A stretch of DNA of 64,000 nucleotides from Microvenator marinus. Lineage in GTDB: Bacteria; Myxococcota_A; Bradymonadia; Bradymonadales; Bradymonadaceae. The translations under genes and the position numbers were made by a program. Shown here one piece after another: positions 33,793 through 42,897 of the stretch. Position 1 is the first letter of the stretch; every line of letters starts with the position of its first letter. The notes beneath the pieces are model-generated. The model was given only the letters and a program-made list of their open reading frames with translations. It searched no databases and was not told where the DNA came from. The stretch is from NCBI RefSeq assembly GCF_007993755.1, contig NZ_CP042467.1, positions 2,380,001-2,444,000 of the forward strand, read 5' to 3'.

Positions 33793-36261
33793 TCACTCGA
33801 TGAAAATGCGCCGGACGCGCGGCGAGATTTTGCACAAGACTTCGTAGTTAATGGTGGAGCCTCGGTGAGCGATTTCATCCACTGAGATCTCCGCGGAATC
33901 TTGGGTCCCAAAGATCACGACTTCGTCCCCCACTTCGACGCCTGAAATCTCGGTCACATCCACCATTGAGACGTCCATGCACACATTCCCCACGACCTGA
34001 GCACGCTTGCCTCGAATCAAGACTTCGCCGCCGTTTGACATGAATCTTGAGAAGCCGTCGTTGTAGCCTGCTGCGATAGTCGCAATCCGACGCTTAGATT
34101 CGGCGATATACGTGCGCCCGTAGCTAATGGATTCGCCGGGTTCCACATCCTTGACATGAATCACCTGCGTGGCGAATTTTAGCGCCGGTGAGGTGTCTTT
34201 GGCCCATTCCTCCACGTCGGCACTTGGGTGATAGCCATAGAGCCCGAGCCCCACTCGCACAAGATTGTAGCGCGCAGCTGGCACGCGCCATGCCGCAGCG
34301 GTATTGGCGGCGTGAACCCATTCTGGCTCAATACCTGCGGACCTAAGAGCGACGATGGCCTCATCAAAAAGGGCCAATTGTTTTGTAGTGTATGCGTCAT
34401 CCTGCGCCATATCGGCGCTCGCAAAATGCGTCATAAGCCCCACCAATCTCAGACTTGGCCGCTTTAGGATTTCCTTCGCAAATTCTAGGACATCCTTAGA
34501 CTTGACGCCGAGGCGACCCATCCCGGTGTCTACTTCTACATGAACCTCCACTGCCTTTCCGCGGTACGATGCGTGCCGCTCAAGATCATCCAACACTGGG
34601 ACGGACCCGACGAGCGCCATAAGGTCGTACTTAACGATCTTATCCGCCTCGCCGCCGAGTGTGTTCGTCACCAAAATCGGAAGGTTTAGCCCGCGATTTC
34701 TAAGCGGAATCGCCTCGTCAGCATACGCCACGGCCAGCGCATCAATCCCTTCACGCACCAGAGTTTGTGAGACGCGCGTCGCATCGTTTCCGTAGGCGAA
34801 GCTCTTGACCACGGCCATCAGACGTGTCCCCTGAATGCGCGTTTTTATCGCCTGTACGTTTTGCCGAATGGCCTCCAAATCCACATAGAGTCTGGTCGGC
34901 GCCACACTCTCGAGCAAGCCGCTGGCCACGCGGTCGAGCTCCAGGGCCTGACTTCCTTTGAAGAGCACCACATCACCCGACTCGAGCTCCCCATCCAGAA
35001 ACTCAGAGAGTCTTTCAATAGAATCAAAGGACCGGACGTTGGGGGCCGGCATGCCCGCCTGAACAGCAGAACTACCGATACTCTTTGCCAAGGGTCCAAG
35101 CGTCAAAAGCAGATCTACACCAAACCCCGGAATATCGCGCCCGAGCTCGCGATGAGCGTCCTCGCTGAGGGCACCAAGGTCCAACATATCGCCCAAAATA
35201 GCGATTTTCCGAGCATTGGCCCCGTAAAAGCTTAGGGTAGATAGCGCGGAGCGCGCACTCACGGGGTCAGAACTATAGGCATCGTTGATGAGCGTGACCC
35301 AGTTGCTCGTGGTGTGAATCTCAAGGCGCATGGGTGCGTAGCCAAACGCTGAGAGACCACCAATGATCTCGTCTTTTGTGAGCCCCAGCTCGGATGCCAT
35401 CATGGCTGCGACGAGCGCGTTCATGGCGTTGTGTGCGCCCGCGGCGTTGATGGGCACCTCGAACTCGGAGCCGTCTTGTAGCTTAAGTCTCGCGCGTGCT
35501 GAGATTGGCTGATAGGTGCAAGACGGCTTCGCCCCGAGCTCTGACGCAATCTCCGGGGAAAACCACAGAGTTCTCGGGGAGGTATTATGGGCCTGAACCT
35601 CTGGAGTCTCTGGAGCGACCAACGCACCGCTTAGCCGCTTGAATAATTTGAGCTTCTCTATCGCGGTATTCTCTTTGGTCTTTAGACCTGCGGCATGCGC
35701 CGTGCCGATAGAAGTGAGCACGCCATGCGTTGGGCGAATCATGGCTTCGAGGCGGTCCATTTCACCGTTTTCTGAGATCCCAGCTTCGATAATCGCGACT
35801 TGGTGTCCCTCCCGAAGCCCGAGCACGCTTAGCGCGACGCCGACCTGAGAGTTAAACGACCCCGGGCTTCGCCAAACCGTGAATCGGCGGGCGAGTATGC
35901 TGGAGAGCATCTCTTTGACGATGGTCTTGCCGTTGGAGCCCGTGATGCCAATCACCGGAATCCCAAAGCGCGCGCGCCAGGCGGCAGCGAGGGATTGCAG
36001 GGCGTCGAGAGTGTCTTCTACGCGTATGAAAGGGCCTTTTCGCTCGGGCTCCCAGGTCTTGTTGACTAGACAGACCGCCCCGGCTTCCAGCGCCCGATCT
36101 ACAAAGTCGTGTCCGTCAAACTTCGGGCCCTTGAGCGCAACAAAAAGCGAATGCGGCGCGCTGATTTTTCGGGTATCAACGACAACCTCGTGGAGCGACT
36201 CGGGCAGGTTTGCTTCGCAATCTGGCTCGGTATACTGAAGGACCCAGGACGTGGAGAACAC
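33793..36261 (-). CDS. Bifunctional MurF ligase / alanine racemase
   Basis: About 822 residues from GTG 36261; the frame is open further up to 36444, but that would overlap the divergent tamA start and adds sequence unlike MurF. The N-terminal part is UDP-MurNAc-tripeptide:D-Ala-D-Ala ligase: VVVDTRKI, the ATP loop GITGSNGKT (about residue 109), IIEAGISENGEM and LINDAYSSDPVS. From about residue 468 it is a complete PLP alanine racemase. It has the Schiff-base Lys in MAVVKSFAYGND, VEVDTGMGRLGV, the catalytic Tyr in ISYGRTY, AAGYNDGF and CMDVSMVDVT. It makes D-Ala and joins D-Ala-D-Ala to the peptidoglycan precursor in the cytosol. This fusion is well known in Bacteroidetes. Confidence 0.92.
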   Translation of the reverse strand: MFSTSWVLQYTEPDCEANLPESLHEVVVDTRKISAPHSLFVALKGPKFDGHDFVDRALEAGAVCLVNKTWEPERKGPFIRVEDTLDALQSLAAAWRARFGIPVIGITGSNGKTIVKEMLSSILARRFTVWRSPGSFNSQVGVALSVLGLREGHQVAIIEAGISENGEMDRLEAMIRPTHGVLTSIGTAHAAGLKTKENTAIEKLKLFKRLSGALVAPETPEVQAHNTSPRTLWFSPEIASELGAKPSCTYQPISARARLKLQDGSEFEVPINAAGAHNAMNALVAAMMASELGLTKDEIIGGLSAFGYAPMRLEIHTTSNWVTLINDAYSSDPVSARSALSTLSFYGANARKIAILGDMLDLGALSEDAHRELGRDIPGFGVDLLLTLGPLAKSIGSSAVQAGMPAPNVRSFDSIERLSEFLDGELESGDVVLFKGSQALELDRVASGLLESVAPTRLYVDLEAIRQNVQAIKTRIQGTRLMAVVKSFAYGNDATRVSQTLVREGIDALAVAYADEAIPLRNRGLNLPILVTNTLGGEADKIVKYDLMALVGSVPVLDDLERHASYRGKAVEVHVEVDTGMGRLGVKSKDVLEFAKEILKRPSLRLVGLMTHFASADMAQDDAYTTKQLALFDEAIVALRSAGIEPEWVHAANTAAAWRVPAARYNLVRVGLGLYGYHPSADVEEWAKDTSPALKFATQVIHVKDVEPGESISYGRTYIAESKRRIATIAAGYNDGFSRFMSNGGEVLIRGKRAQVVGNVCMDVSMVDVTEISGVEVGDEVVIFGTQDSAEISVDEIAHRGSTINYEVLCKISPRVRRIFIE

Positions 36262-36300
36262 GGCTTTCTCACTTTGTTTACAAGCGGGCTCTATAGCACG

Positions 36301-38214
36301 ATGAAAATTATATACGCATCTATACTTTTTCTCCTCCTCGTTCTCTCGGCGTGCGCAAGTACCGAGCCGGTGATTGTTGGTGCCGAGGGCATCAAAGTGG
36401 AGACGATCGAGTTTGAAGGTGTCACGCGGTTTTCGAAGGGCCAACTTCTGGGCGTCATGTACTCAAAGGAAGATTCCTGGGTTCCACTTTCGCCGGACGC
36501 CCCTTTCGACGACGCACTGGCGACCTCGGATATTGCCCGAATCCTCGAGTTCTACCGAGCGCACGGCTATTTTGAAGCACGCGTCACGGAGCTCAAATCG
36601 GAAGTGGTGGACTCAAAGGCACAACTCAAGTTCGTTGTGGACGAAGGACCCGCCGCAACGGTGGGCGAACTCAAAGTCCAATGGATGACCGAGGTACCTG
36701 AGGACGTTCAGGAGCGGGCCGAAGAGCAAATTCTCCTCAAGAAAGACGAGGTCTTTGAAGTCGGAAAATACAATCAAACGCTTGGAGCGATTCGCCAGAG
36801 CCTTCAGAACGACGGCTACCCGCACGCCGAGACTACGGGCGGTGTTCAGGTCCGCCTGACACACTCCGACGCGCTCGTTGAGATTCGCATCATTCCAGGC
36901 AAATCCGCCGCAATCGGCGCCATAGACATCGAGGGACTTGTAGACGTACCAGAACATCTCGTGATGGCTGAGCTCGAGTTCGCGCAGGGTGAGGCCTTCT
37001 CCCCGGCACGTCTCAGGCAAATGGAGACGGCCCTTCGATCGATGCGAGTCTTTCGCTGGGTTTCAGCCCAGCCTGCGACCCAAGTCGTTGACGGCAAAGT
37101 CGGTGTACAGGTTCAAGTCAGTGAGGCAGACCCACACGAGCTCAAAATTGGCGCAGAGCTTAGCGTTGACACCGTAAGATGGCAGGAACAAGCCCGTCTC
37201 AACTACACCTACACTAACCTCTTCGGAAACCTCACGCGCCTCGACCTCGGCGCGATAGCCGGCTGGGCACAACTGCCGAATCCATGGGATACCGACCTCA
37301 ACGGTCCGGTCGCTTCCATCAACCCAAAGATAACGAAGAAAGGCCTCTTGGAGCGCCACCTGCTCTGGTCGGTTAACCCAACGGTCGCACTCGACCTACA
37401 AGAGGGCTACCAGTACTTCACGGTCAAAAATCGATTCGGAGTAAGTCGATGGTTCGCTGGCCGATTCCTCGTCGGAATTGGACAAAACACGGATTACGTG
37501 GACTTCTTCAACCTCGACCCAGAACTTGACCAGCGCACAGCCCTATTAGGCCGCGACTTTCGAGACCCGTATCTCTTGAGCAGCCTCGAAGCTCATGCCG
37601 CCGCGTATTTCGTGGACCAAATCACATCTCCGACCGACGGCGTCATCATCGAAGCCACCTACAACTTCGCCTCGGAAGTCGTGCTCAGCGATTTCGATTT
37701 TCACAAGGCGCTCGTGGGAATCCGCGGCTACCTCAAACCTTTCGAAAGGCTCCAGCTCGCGTCACGAGCACGGGCTGGGATCATCTACCCGTTCGGCCCA
37801 GACGGCTCCGTGCCTTTCAACCAACGGTTCTATCTCGGCGGCGCTACGAGCGTTCGTGGCTGGGGCTCTCGCCGGCTTTCACCGCGCATCGAAGAGTGCG
37901 AAGCAGAGGCAGAAAGCGAATCCTGCTCTGTGATTCCAATCGGTGGCTACTCCATGCTGCAGGGAAATTTTGAGGCGCGCATCAAGCTTGTTGAACAACT
38001 CTCATTGGTCGGCTTCTTCGACGTCGGCGACGTGCGCCCCGATGCGCTCGATTTCAACCTTGCAGAACTGAACTATTCGGCCGGTCCTGGACTTCGCGCG
38101 AACACACCTCTTGGCGTGGTGCGTCTCGATCTCGGCTTTCGCCTCAACGACACGGGGCGCTTTGAAGGCGAGCAAATGTGGGGAATATATTTTGGCCTCG
38201 GACAAGCTCTATGA
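36301..38214 (+). CDS. tamA: TamA/BamA-family outer-membrane assembly protein (lipoprotein form)
   Basis: 637 residues from ATG 36301. MKIIYASILFLLLVLSAC is a type II signal peptide, which is not the norm for BamA/TamA. Three POTRA domains follow (about 31-120, 121-201, 203-290; each ends in a V-x-EGP/IPGK/SEAD-type strand). The Omp85 barrel (about 300-637) contains the lid-loop signature VRGWG (about residue 518) and a C-terminal strand GIYFGLGQAL. The stop overlaps the tamB start (ATGA). TamA works with TamB in inserting or transporting proteins and lipids to the outer membrane. Divergent from murF-alr with only 39 bases between starts. Confidence 0.87.
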   Translation: MKIIYASILFLLLVLSACASTEPVIVGAEGIKVETIEFEGVTRFSKGQLLGVMYSKEDSWVPLSPDAPFDDALATSDIARILEFYRAHGYFEARVTELKSEVVDSKAQLKFVVDEGPAATVGELKVQWMTEVPEDVQERAEEQILLKKDEVFEVGKYNQTLGAIRQSLQNDGYPHAETTGGVQVRLTHSDALVEIRIIPGKSAAIGAIDIEGLVDVPEHLVMAELEFAQGEAFSPARLRQMETALRSMRVFRWVSAQPATQVVDGKVGVQVQVSEADPHELKIGAELSVDTVRWQEQARLNYTYTNLFGNLTRLDLGAIAGWAQLPNPWDTDLNGPVASINPKITKKGLLERHLLWSVNPTVALDLQEGYQYFTVKNRFGVSRWFAGRFLVGIGQNTDYVDFFNLDPELDQRTALLGRDFRDPYLLSSLEAHAAAYFVDQITSPTDGVIIEATYNFASEVVLSDFDFHKALVGIRGYLKPFERLQLASRARAGIIYPFGPDGSVPFNQRFYLGGATSVRGWGSRRLSPRIEECEAEAESESCSVIPIGGYSMLQGNFEARIKLVEQLSLVGFFDVGDVRPDALDFNLAELNYSAGPGLRANTPLGVVRLDLGFRLNDTGRFEGEQMWGIYFGLGQAL

Positions 38215-41200
38215 ATGTGAATCACAGACTTCTCATAGCGTTCCTTTTGCTGACCACGCCTGCGTGGGCCCAGGCACCCGAGCCAAAGGCCGAGACTCAG
38301 GCCCAAGAGGCTAAGATACGATTCAGCACCCCGATGGCAGATATTCTGCGGAACACGGCATTTGACGTGTTCTCGGGCGACGCGAATTTCACGGTCACAA
38401 TGCGGGCGTTGGACGGTATTCTGACTCAATGGGTCGAAGTGGACGTACCGGCGATTTACTTTCGAGGTGTGGAGCTCGGCGCAGCTCAAATCTCGTTGCG
38501 CGAGCATCCCGACGCCCAAACCTCGGACCTTAATGCCGCGGTGAAGAGCCCGTTTTTTGAAGCCAATGCGTCGCTTGAAGGCCGATTCACCATCGACCCC
38601 GAGACCCGCAGACTCAATCTCTCTGACGGTCCAATCGAAGGCACGATTCGGTTCGATCTCGGCGATCTAAAGACGGTGCGCGACATTCTGGGCATTCCTC
38701 TAAACCCAAAGAAATCAACGCTCCATCTCAACGTCTCGGGAACCACGAGCGCGCCAAAATTCGAAGCTAAACTTGGGCTCGAAGGGCTTGAAAGCCTCGG
38801 TAATTCGCTCGGAAACGCCAATATCGAGTGGACCCACGGAGATTCGGATCTTTTGACTTTCACGCTCGAGCGCGCCGATGGCTCTGGCCTCAATGCCGAG
38901 CTCAAGACCTCGATTAAGGCCGACCCCAAGACGCTCAGCGCAGAAGTCGACTGGACCAAACCTATCAATTTCACGATTGATGGCACCATCACTGATGAAG
39001 ACGTGCGCTCGGTTTTGAGTCTTCATCCGGCGGTAGACTTTGATTTCAAGACCACAGGAGAAATGAGCGGAGTCATCAAAGAGCTCAGCGGAGCAGTGGA
39101 CCTGAGCGGAGCTCTGACGCTTGGAAATGAGAAGTTCCCGACTCTCGCTAAACTCGTCTTGAAACAAGGTGCGCAAGACTTAAGCGTTCAAGTCGAGGAC
39201 GCCGGAACACTGGCGCTGCAGACGAAAATCAATCTCGAGGAGGTCGCAGGCGGCAACTCGTCATGGCTGAATTCAGCGATTCAAGGTCGACTTAACGTGG
39301 AGGTTTTGGCCGCGCGTCTAGAGTCATTATTTCAAACATTTCGACGTGCTGACGGCAGGCTCAAAGGCGATGTGGCGCTCTCCGGTACGATTTCCGCCCC
39401 TGCGCTCAATGGGGAATTGAACTGGCTTGAGGCAGGAATCACTTGGACCTCCTTGAATCGAAGAATTGAGCCTCTCGAGGCGAAGCTCGCCCTTGAGGGG
39501 AGGACGTTTGCACTCAAGGCGAGTGGCGAAGGTCGGTCTTCTGACGCCGTGCCGGGGAAGGTTCGTCTGGAAGGCAAAGGCGAGGTCCCGAAAGTCTTGT
39601 GGAATGAAGAGTATTTCACCGAATGGTCGGCCGACGGAACCCTCGAGATCGCCGAGTTTCCCTGGGTCCAACGCCATTACCCAATCAGCACTATTAGCGG
39701 CATATCGCGTGCCAAGATTCTGAAGAATCAGGAAGAGATCCACATCGACGCCACAATCGAATCGGCGACCATTGAAGTCTCGCCCGAGCGAATGCCCAAG
39801 ACCGGCAATATCGCGATGAATCCTGATATCGTGATCGTAGATGCCTACGGGGAGCAAACCCAGGCCCGCTCCATCCTGGAAGGGGCTGGTAAATTGCGAC
39901 TGGACTTGAAGGTTGCTGAGGCGCTCCAGATCAATGGACAGGGAAATAATATTCAGGTCACGGGTGCAATGCAGGTGCTTCGGGACGGCCATGTCGTGAG
40001 GGTTGAGGGCGGCTTTGAGCCTCGAGGAACGAGCACGTTCATGCTCTTCGAGAACCAGATGAACCTCAGCCATGGCATTGTGACGCTCGCCGACGGAAAC
40101 CTTAGGCGTCAGACTCGTATCGATGCGTCTGGCGCGCCTGAGGCGTCGCCGCTCGAGCCAACGATCGAGCTCGTGGCGCGTGGCGATGTTGAAAACTCGA
40201 CCGTGCTTGTGAGGCTCAAGGGACCACTCAGCCGTCCGTCGTTGACGCTCGCATCCCAACCACCGATCCCCGAGTACGAGATCATCTCGCTATTGGTCAC
40301 TGGGCGTGCAGATGCTGTGGACGACCGCAACGGAAACGTTCGCAAAGCCGCACAGGATTTGGTTGAGCGCTACCACAACCCTTCGCTTCAAAAACAACTC
40401 TTCGCTCGGATAGGCATCGATAAGCTCGGTTTTGGTTTTGGCTCTTCGGTGACGAATCCAATTCTGACGGTCGGAAAGCAGCTCACGCGCGACCTCTATG
40501 TGGAGACGGTTTATCACCACGGTGCACCGCCGGACGCCAACATGATGGAGGGCCGCGTCGAGCAGCGTCTGGACACGTCTTGGACGCTCAACACGGCCTT
40601 TGGTGATGCGGCAGAGGGGCGCTTCGGGCTCTTCTGGAAGACTAAATTTGGCGCGCCGGATCCGCCCGAGATTTCTCCCGAGGAATGGGCGAAGCTCAAT
40701 ACTTTTGAGGTTTCGGACGACGACGAAGACGGGGTGTCCAACCGCTTCGACCTCTGCCCAAGTCTTGCCGAAGACATGGATGGATTTGAGGACGAGGACG
40801 GGTGTCCGGACCCCGATAATGACGGCGATGGCATTCCCGATATCAGTGATAAGGCGCCTCTTCTGGCCGAAGTCTTCAACGGTTTTGAGGACGAAGACGG
40901 CGCGCCGGATGAGGCGCCACCAAGGCTTGAGGAGTTTGAGGCGGAGATTGGAGCAATTCGGTTTGAGAAGAACCAGACCTTAGCCGAGGCCGATTCTGCC
41001 ATCGAGGCGGTAGCCGAGCTCTTGGTGCGCTATCCCTTTTTGAGAGCGACGGTCGTTGGCCACTCCGACACGCTTGGGGACGAGAGAACCAAGGCGCGCG
41101 TGTCCGAGGCGCGGGCTCAAAGCGTAAGGCGAGAGCTGATTCGCGAAGGTGTGGATGCCGAACGAGTTGTGGCTGAGGGACGCGCCGATTCGGCGCTTCT

Positions 41201-41285
41201 CCTGAATGAAGACTCGGAGGAGGCACACTCGAAAAACCGCCGCGTCGAAATAGAACTTTCGGTGGAGCTTGAGGAGGAAGAGTGA
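38211..41285 (+). CDS. tamB: TamB-like protein with C-terminal TSP3 and OmpA-like domains
   Basis: 1024 residues; the ATG at 38211 overlaps the tamA stop. MNVNHRLLIAFLLLTTPAWA looks like a cleavable signal peptide. Residues about 30-830 are the long beta-rich TamB/AsmA-type groove, ending in the TamB C-terminal (DUF490) region: EGGFEPRGTSTFML, GIVTLADGNL, IPEYEIISLLVTGR, RIGIDKLGFGFG, LYVETVYH. Beyond it lie Asp-rich calcium-binding type-3 repeats (about 837-897: DDDEDGVSNRFDLCP, DNDGDGIPD). A complete OmpA peptidoglycan-binding domain follows (about 910-1017: IRFEKNQTL, VVGHSDTLGDERT, SEARAQSVRREL, NRRVEIEL). TamB bridges inner and outer membranes; the OmpA addition would tie its outer end to the cell wall. 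Confidence 0.85.
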   Translation: MNVNHRLLIAFLLLTTPAWAQAPEPKAETQAQEAKIRFSTPMADILRNTAFDVFSGDANFTVTMRALDGILTQWVEVDVPAIYFRGVELGAAQISLREHPDAQTSDLNAAVKSPFFEANASLEGRFTIDPETRRLNLSDGPIEGTIRFDLGDLKTVRDILGIPLNPKKSTLHLNVSGTTSAPKFEAKLGLEGLESLGNSLGNANIEWTHGDSDLLTFTLERADGSGLNAELKTSIKADPKTLSAEVDWTKPINFTIDGTITDEDVRSVLSLHPAVDFDFKTTGEMSGVIKELSGAVDLSGALTLGNEKFPTLAKLVLKQGAQDLSVQVEDAGTLALQTKINLEEVAGGNSSWLNSAIQGRLNVEVLAARLESLFQTFRRADGRLKGDVALSGTISAPALNGELNWLEAGITWTSLNRRIEPLEAKLALEGRTFALKASGEGRSSDAVPGKVRLEGKGEVPKVLWNEEYFTEWSADGTLEIAEFPWVQRHYPISTISGISRAKILKNQEEIHIDATIESATIEVSPERMPKTGNIAMNPDIVIVDAYGEQTQARSILEGAGKLRLDLKVAEALQINGQGNNIQVTGAMQVLRDGHVVRVEGGFEPRGTSTFMLFENQMNLSHGIVTLADGNLRRQTRIDASGAPEASPLEPTIELVARGDVENSTVLVRLKGPLSRPSLTLASQPPIPEYEIISLLVTGRADAVDDRNGNVRKAAQDLVERYHNPSLQKQLFARIGIDKLGFGFGSSVTNPILTVGKQLTRDLYVETVYHHGAPPDANMMEGRVEQRLDTSWTLNTAFGDAAEGRFGLFWKTKFGAPDPPEISPEEWAKLNTFEVSDDDEDGVSNRFDLCPSLAEDMDGFEDEDGCPDPDNDGDGIPDISDKAPLLAEVFNGFEDEDGAPDEAPPRLEEFEAEIGAIRFEKNQTLAEADSAIEAVAELLVRYPFLRATVVGHSDTLGDERTKARVSEARAQSVRRELIREGVDAERVVAEGRADSALLLNEDSEEAHSKNRRVEIELSVELEEEE

Positions 41286-42022
41286 ACGTTTTGATCGTGG
41301 ACGATGAGCGCCCAGCGCGCGAGGAATTGCGCTGGTTGCTCGAGCAGTGCGATGTGCAAATCGCGGGTGAAGCTGCCTCCGGGGAGGAAGCCTTGACGGT
41401 CTTAAAGAGCACCGAAGTCGACGCGATCTTCTTGGACATCAATATGCCAGGGATTGACGGTATGCGCCTGGCCGAGCTCTTGGACGATACGGAGTCCCCT
41501 CCTTCGCTGGTTTTTGTGACCGCCTACGAACGCCACGCGCTCGACGCCTTCGACGTGAACGCTGTGGACTATCTCTTGAAGCCGGTTCGGCTTGAGAAGT
41601 TGGAGCGCGCGCTTGAGCGCATTAGAGCTCGAAGGCCAGCGGCTCCGATTGCCCGGCCGGCCAAGCCGCTAACCCGCATTTCGGTGGATGAACGGGGTAG
41701 CTACAAGGTGGTACCGGTACAGGATATCGTGTTTTTTGAGTCCGAAGATGGTGTGGTGGTCATTCAGACTCGTGAAAAGAGATACCTGACAGACTTCAGC
41801 CTCAAGTTTTTGGAGCAAAACTTGAATCCGGATGATTTCTTCAGGTGCCACAGGAGTTATATCGTGAGGTTGGATGCCATCGAGAGTATTGCTCCGTGGG
41901 GTGCCGGTACCTTCAAGCTGATCGTGGATCGGGAGTTGGACCTTGAGGTTCCGCTCGCGCGGGCCCGCGCGCAGGAGCTCAAGACGCTGATTCCCTGGAG
42001 TGCGAATCAAGTCGAAGATTAG
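41282..42022 (+). CDS. LytTR-family response regulator
   Basis: 246 residues; the GTG at 41282 overlaps the tamB stop (GTGA), so it is translationally coupled to tamB. The receiver domain (1-120) has the acidic pair in VDDERPAREE, the phospho-acceptor Asp in FLDINMPGIDG (about residue 54), Thr in FVTAYERHAL and Lys in LLKPVRLEK. A short Ala/Pro linker leads to a LytTR DNA-binding domain (about 138-240: VVPVQDIVFFESEDGVVVI, FRCHRSYIVRLDAIESI). LytTR regulators bind two direct repeats upstream of targets. No histidine kinase gene is adjacent. Its coupling to tamAB suggests control of, or by, envelope status. Confidence 0.92.
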   Translation: MNVLIVDDERPAREELRWLLEQCDVQIAGEAASGEEALTVLKSTEVDAIFLDINMPGIDGMRLAELLDDTESPPSLVFVTAYERHALDAFDVNAVDYLLKPVRLEKLERALERIRARRPAAPIARPAKPLTRISVDERGSYKVVPVQDIVFFESEDGVVVIQTREKRYLTDFSLKFLEQNLNPDDFFRCHRSYIVRLDAIESIAPWGAGTFKLIVDRELDLEVPLARARAQELKTLIPWSANQVED

Positions 42023-42108
42023 CGTTCCCAAAAAGCAGAGAACGTGGTTCTTTTTTGCGACGTTTAACTAACGCGGAGAGAGCCCGCGTTGACCACGAAG
42101 GCCCCCGA

Positions 42109-42780
42109 ATGGCTCGAAACCCCCGCCAAATCATCGAAATTGACCCGCAGCCCGGTCAACTCACCAACGGCAATCACCGCTATATTGCTGTGGCTGGAAA
42201 CATCGGCTCAGGAAAGAGTTCGATCGTGGACTTCCTGTGTCAGAAGTACGGTCTGGAGCCTTTCTTCGAGCCCAACGAAGGCAATCCGTACCTCGAAGAC
42301 TTCTATGGGGACATGAAATCTTGGTCGTTTCACAGCCAGATTTACTTTCTGGCCGCGAAGTTCAAGCTGCATCAGGAACTCGGGGCATTGGAGCACGGGG
42401 TGGTGCAGGACCGCACCATTTGGGAAGATGCCGAGATTTTTGCCGAGAACCTCTACCGCCAAAAGATCATGGGAGAGCGGGATTATCAGACCTATCGCCT
42501 GCTCTACGAGTCCATCCGCGATCAGATCCGACCACCCGATCTGATGCTCTATATGCGCTGTCCGGTCTCGACGGTGAAAAAGCGGATCGCGTCGAGAGGA
42601 AGACAGATGGAGCGCGATATTCCCGAGCGCTATCTCAAACGACTTCACCGGCTCTACGACTCATGGATCGAGAACTATACACTCTCTCCTGTGGTCATCA
42701 TTCCGACCAATAAACTCGATTATGTGACCGATCTTGTGGACCAGCACGATATCCTGACGACGATCGAGAAATACTTGTAG
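42109..42780 (+). CDS. Deoxynucleoside kinase
   Basis: About 223 residues from ATG 42109; the frame opens at a TTG at 42055, but neither has a strong ribosome site. P-loop AVAGNIGSGKSS, the base-binding EPNEGNPYLEDFYGD, the DRTIWEDAEIF segment (DRS/ERS motif of the dNK family) and the lid LKRLHRLYDSWIENY with RIASRGRQMERDI place it with deoxyadenosine/deoxyguanosine kinases. These phosphorylate salvaged deoxynucleosides in the cytosol. The C-terminal VVIIPTNKLDYV is also typical. It follows the LytTR gene on the same strand by 86 bases. I see no operon partner in nucleotide metabolism. Confidence 0.9.
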   Translation: MARNPRQIIEIDPQPGQLTNGNHRYIAVAGNIGSGKSSIVDFLCQKYGLEPFFEPNEGNPYLEDFYGDMKSWSFHSQIYFLAAKFKLHQELGALEHGVVQDRTIWEDAEIFAENLYRQKIMGERDYQTYRLLYESIRDQIRPPDLMLYMRCPVSTVKKRIASRGRQMERDIPERYLKRLHRLYDSWIENYTLSPVVIIPTNKLDYVTDLVDQHDILTTIEKYL

Positions 42781-42897
42781 ATTCGGGCTCTACGAGTGTG
42801 TGGTACGTTAAAAAAGTCGGTGCAATATATGCAAATTAGTGGAATACTAGTGGTAGATGGGGACCGCTGGTCATTGAGCGCAATAATCACATAACGC

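Noticed and set aside
42781-42897. Terminator or small RNA between the deoxynucleoside kinase and Ser/Thr kinase genes
   Set aside because: Only a weak TGCA-ATATA-TGCA dyad is visible and no stem with a T-tract.
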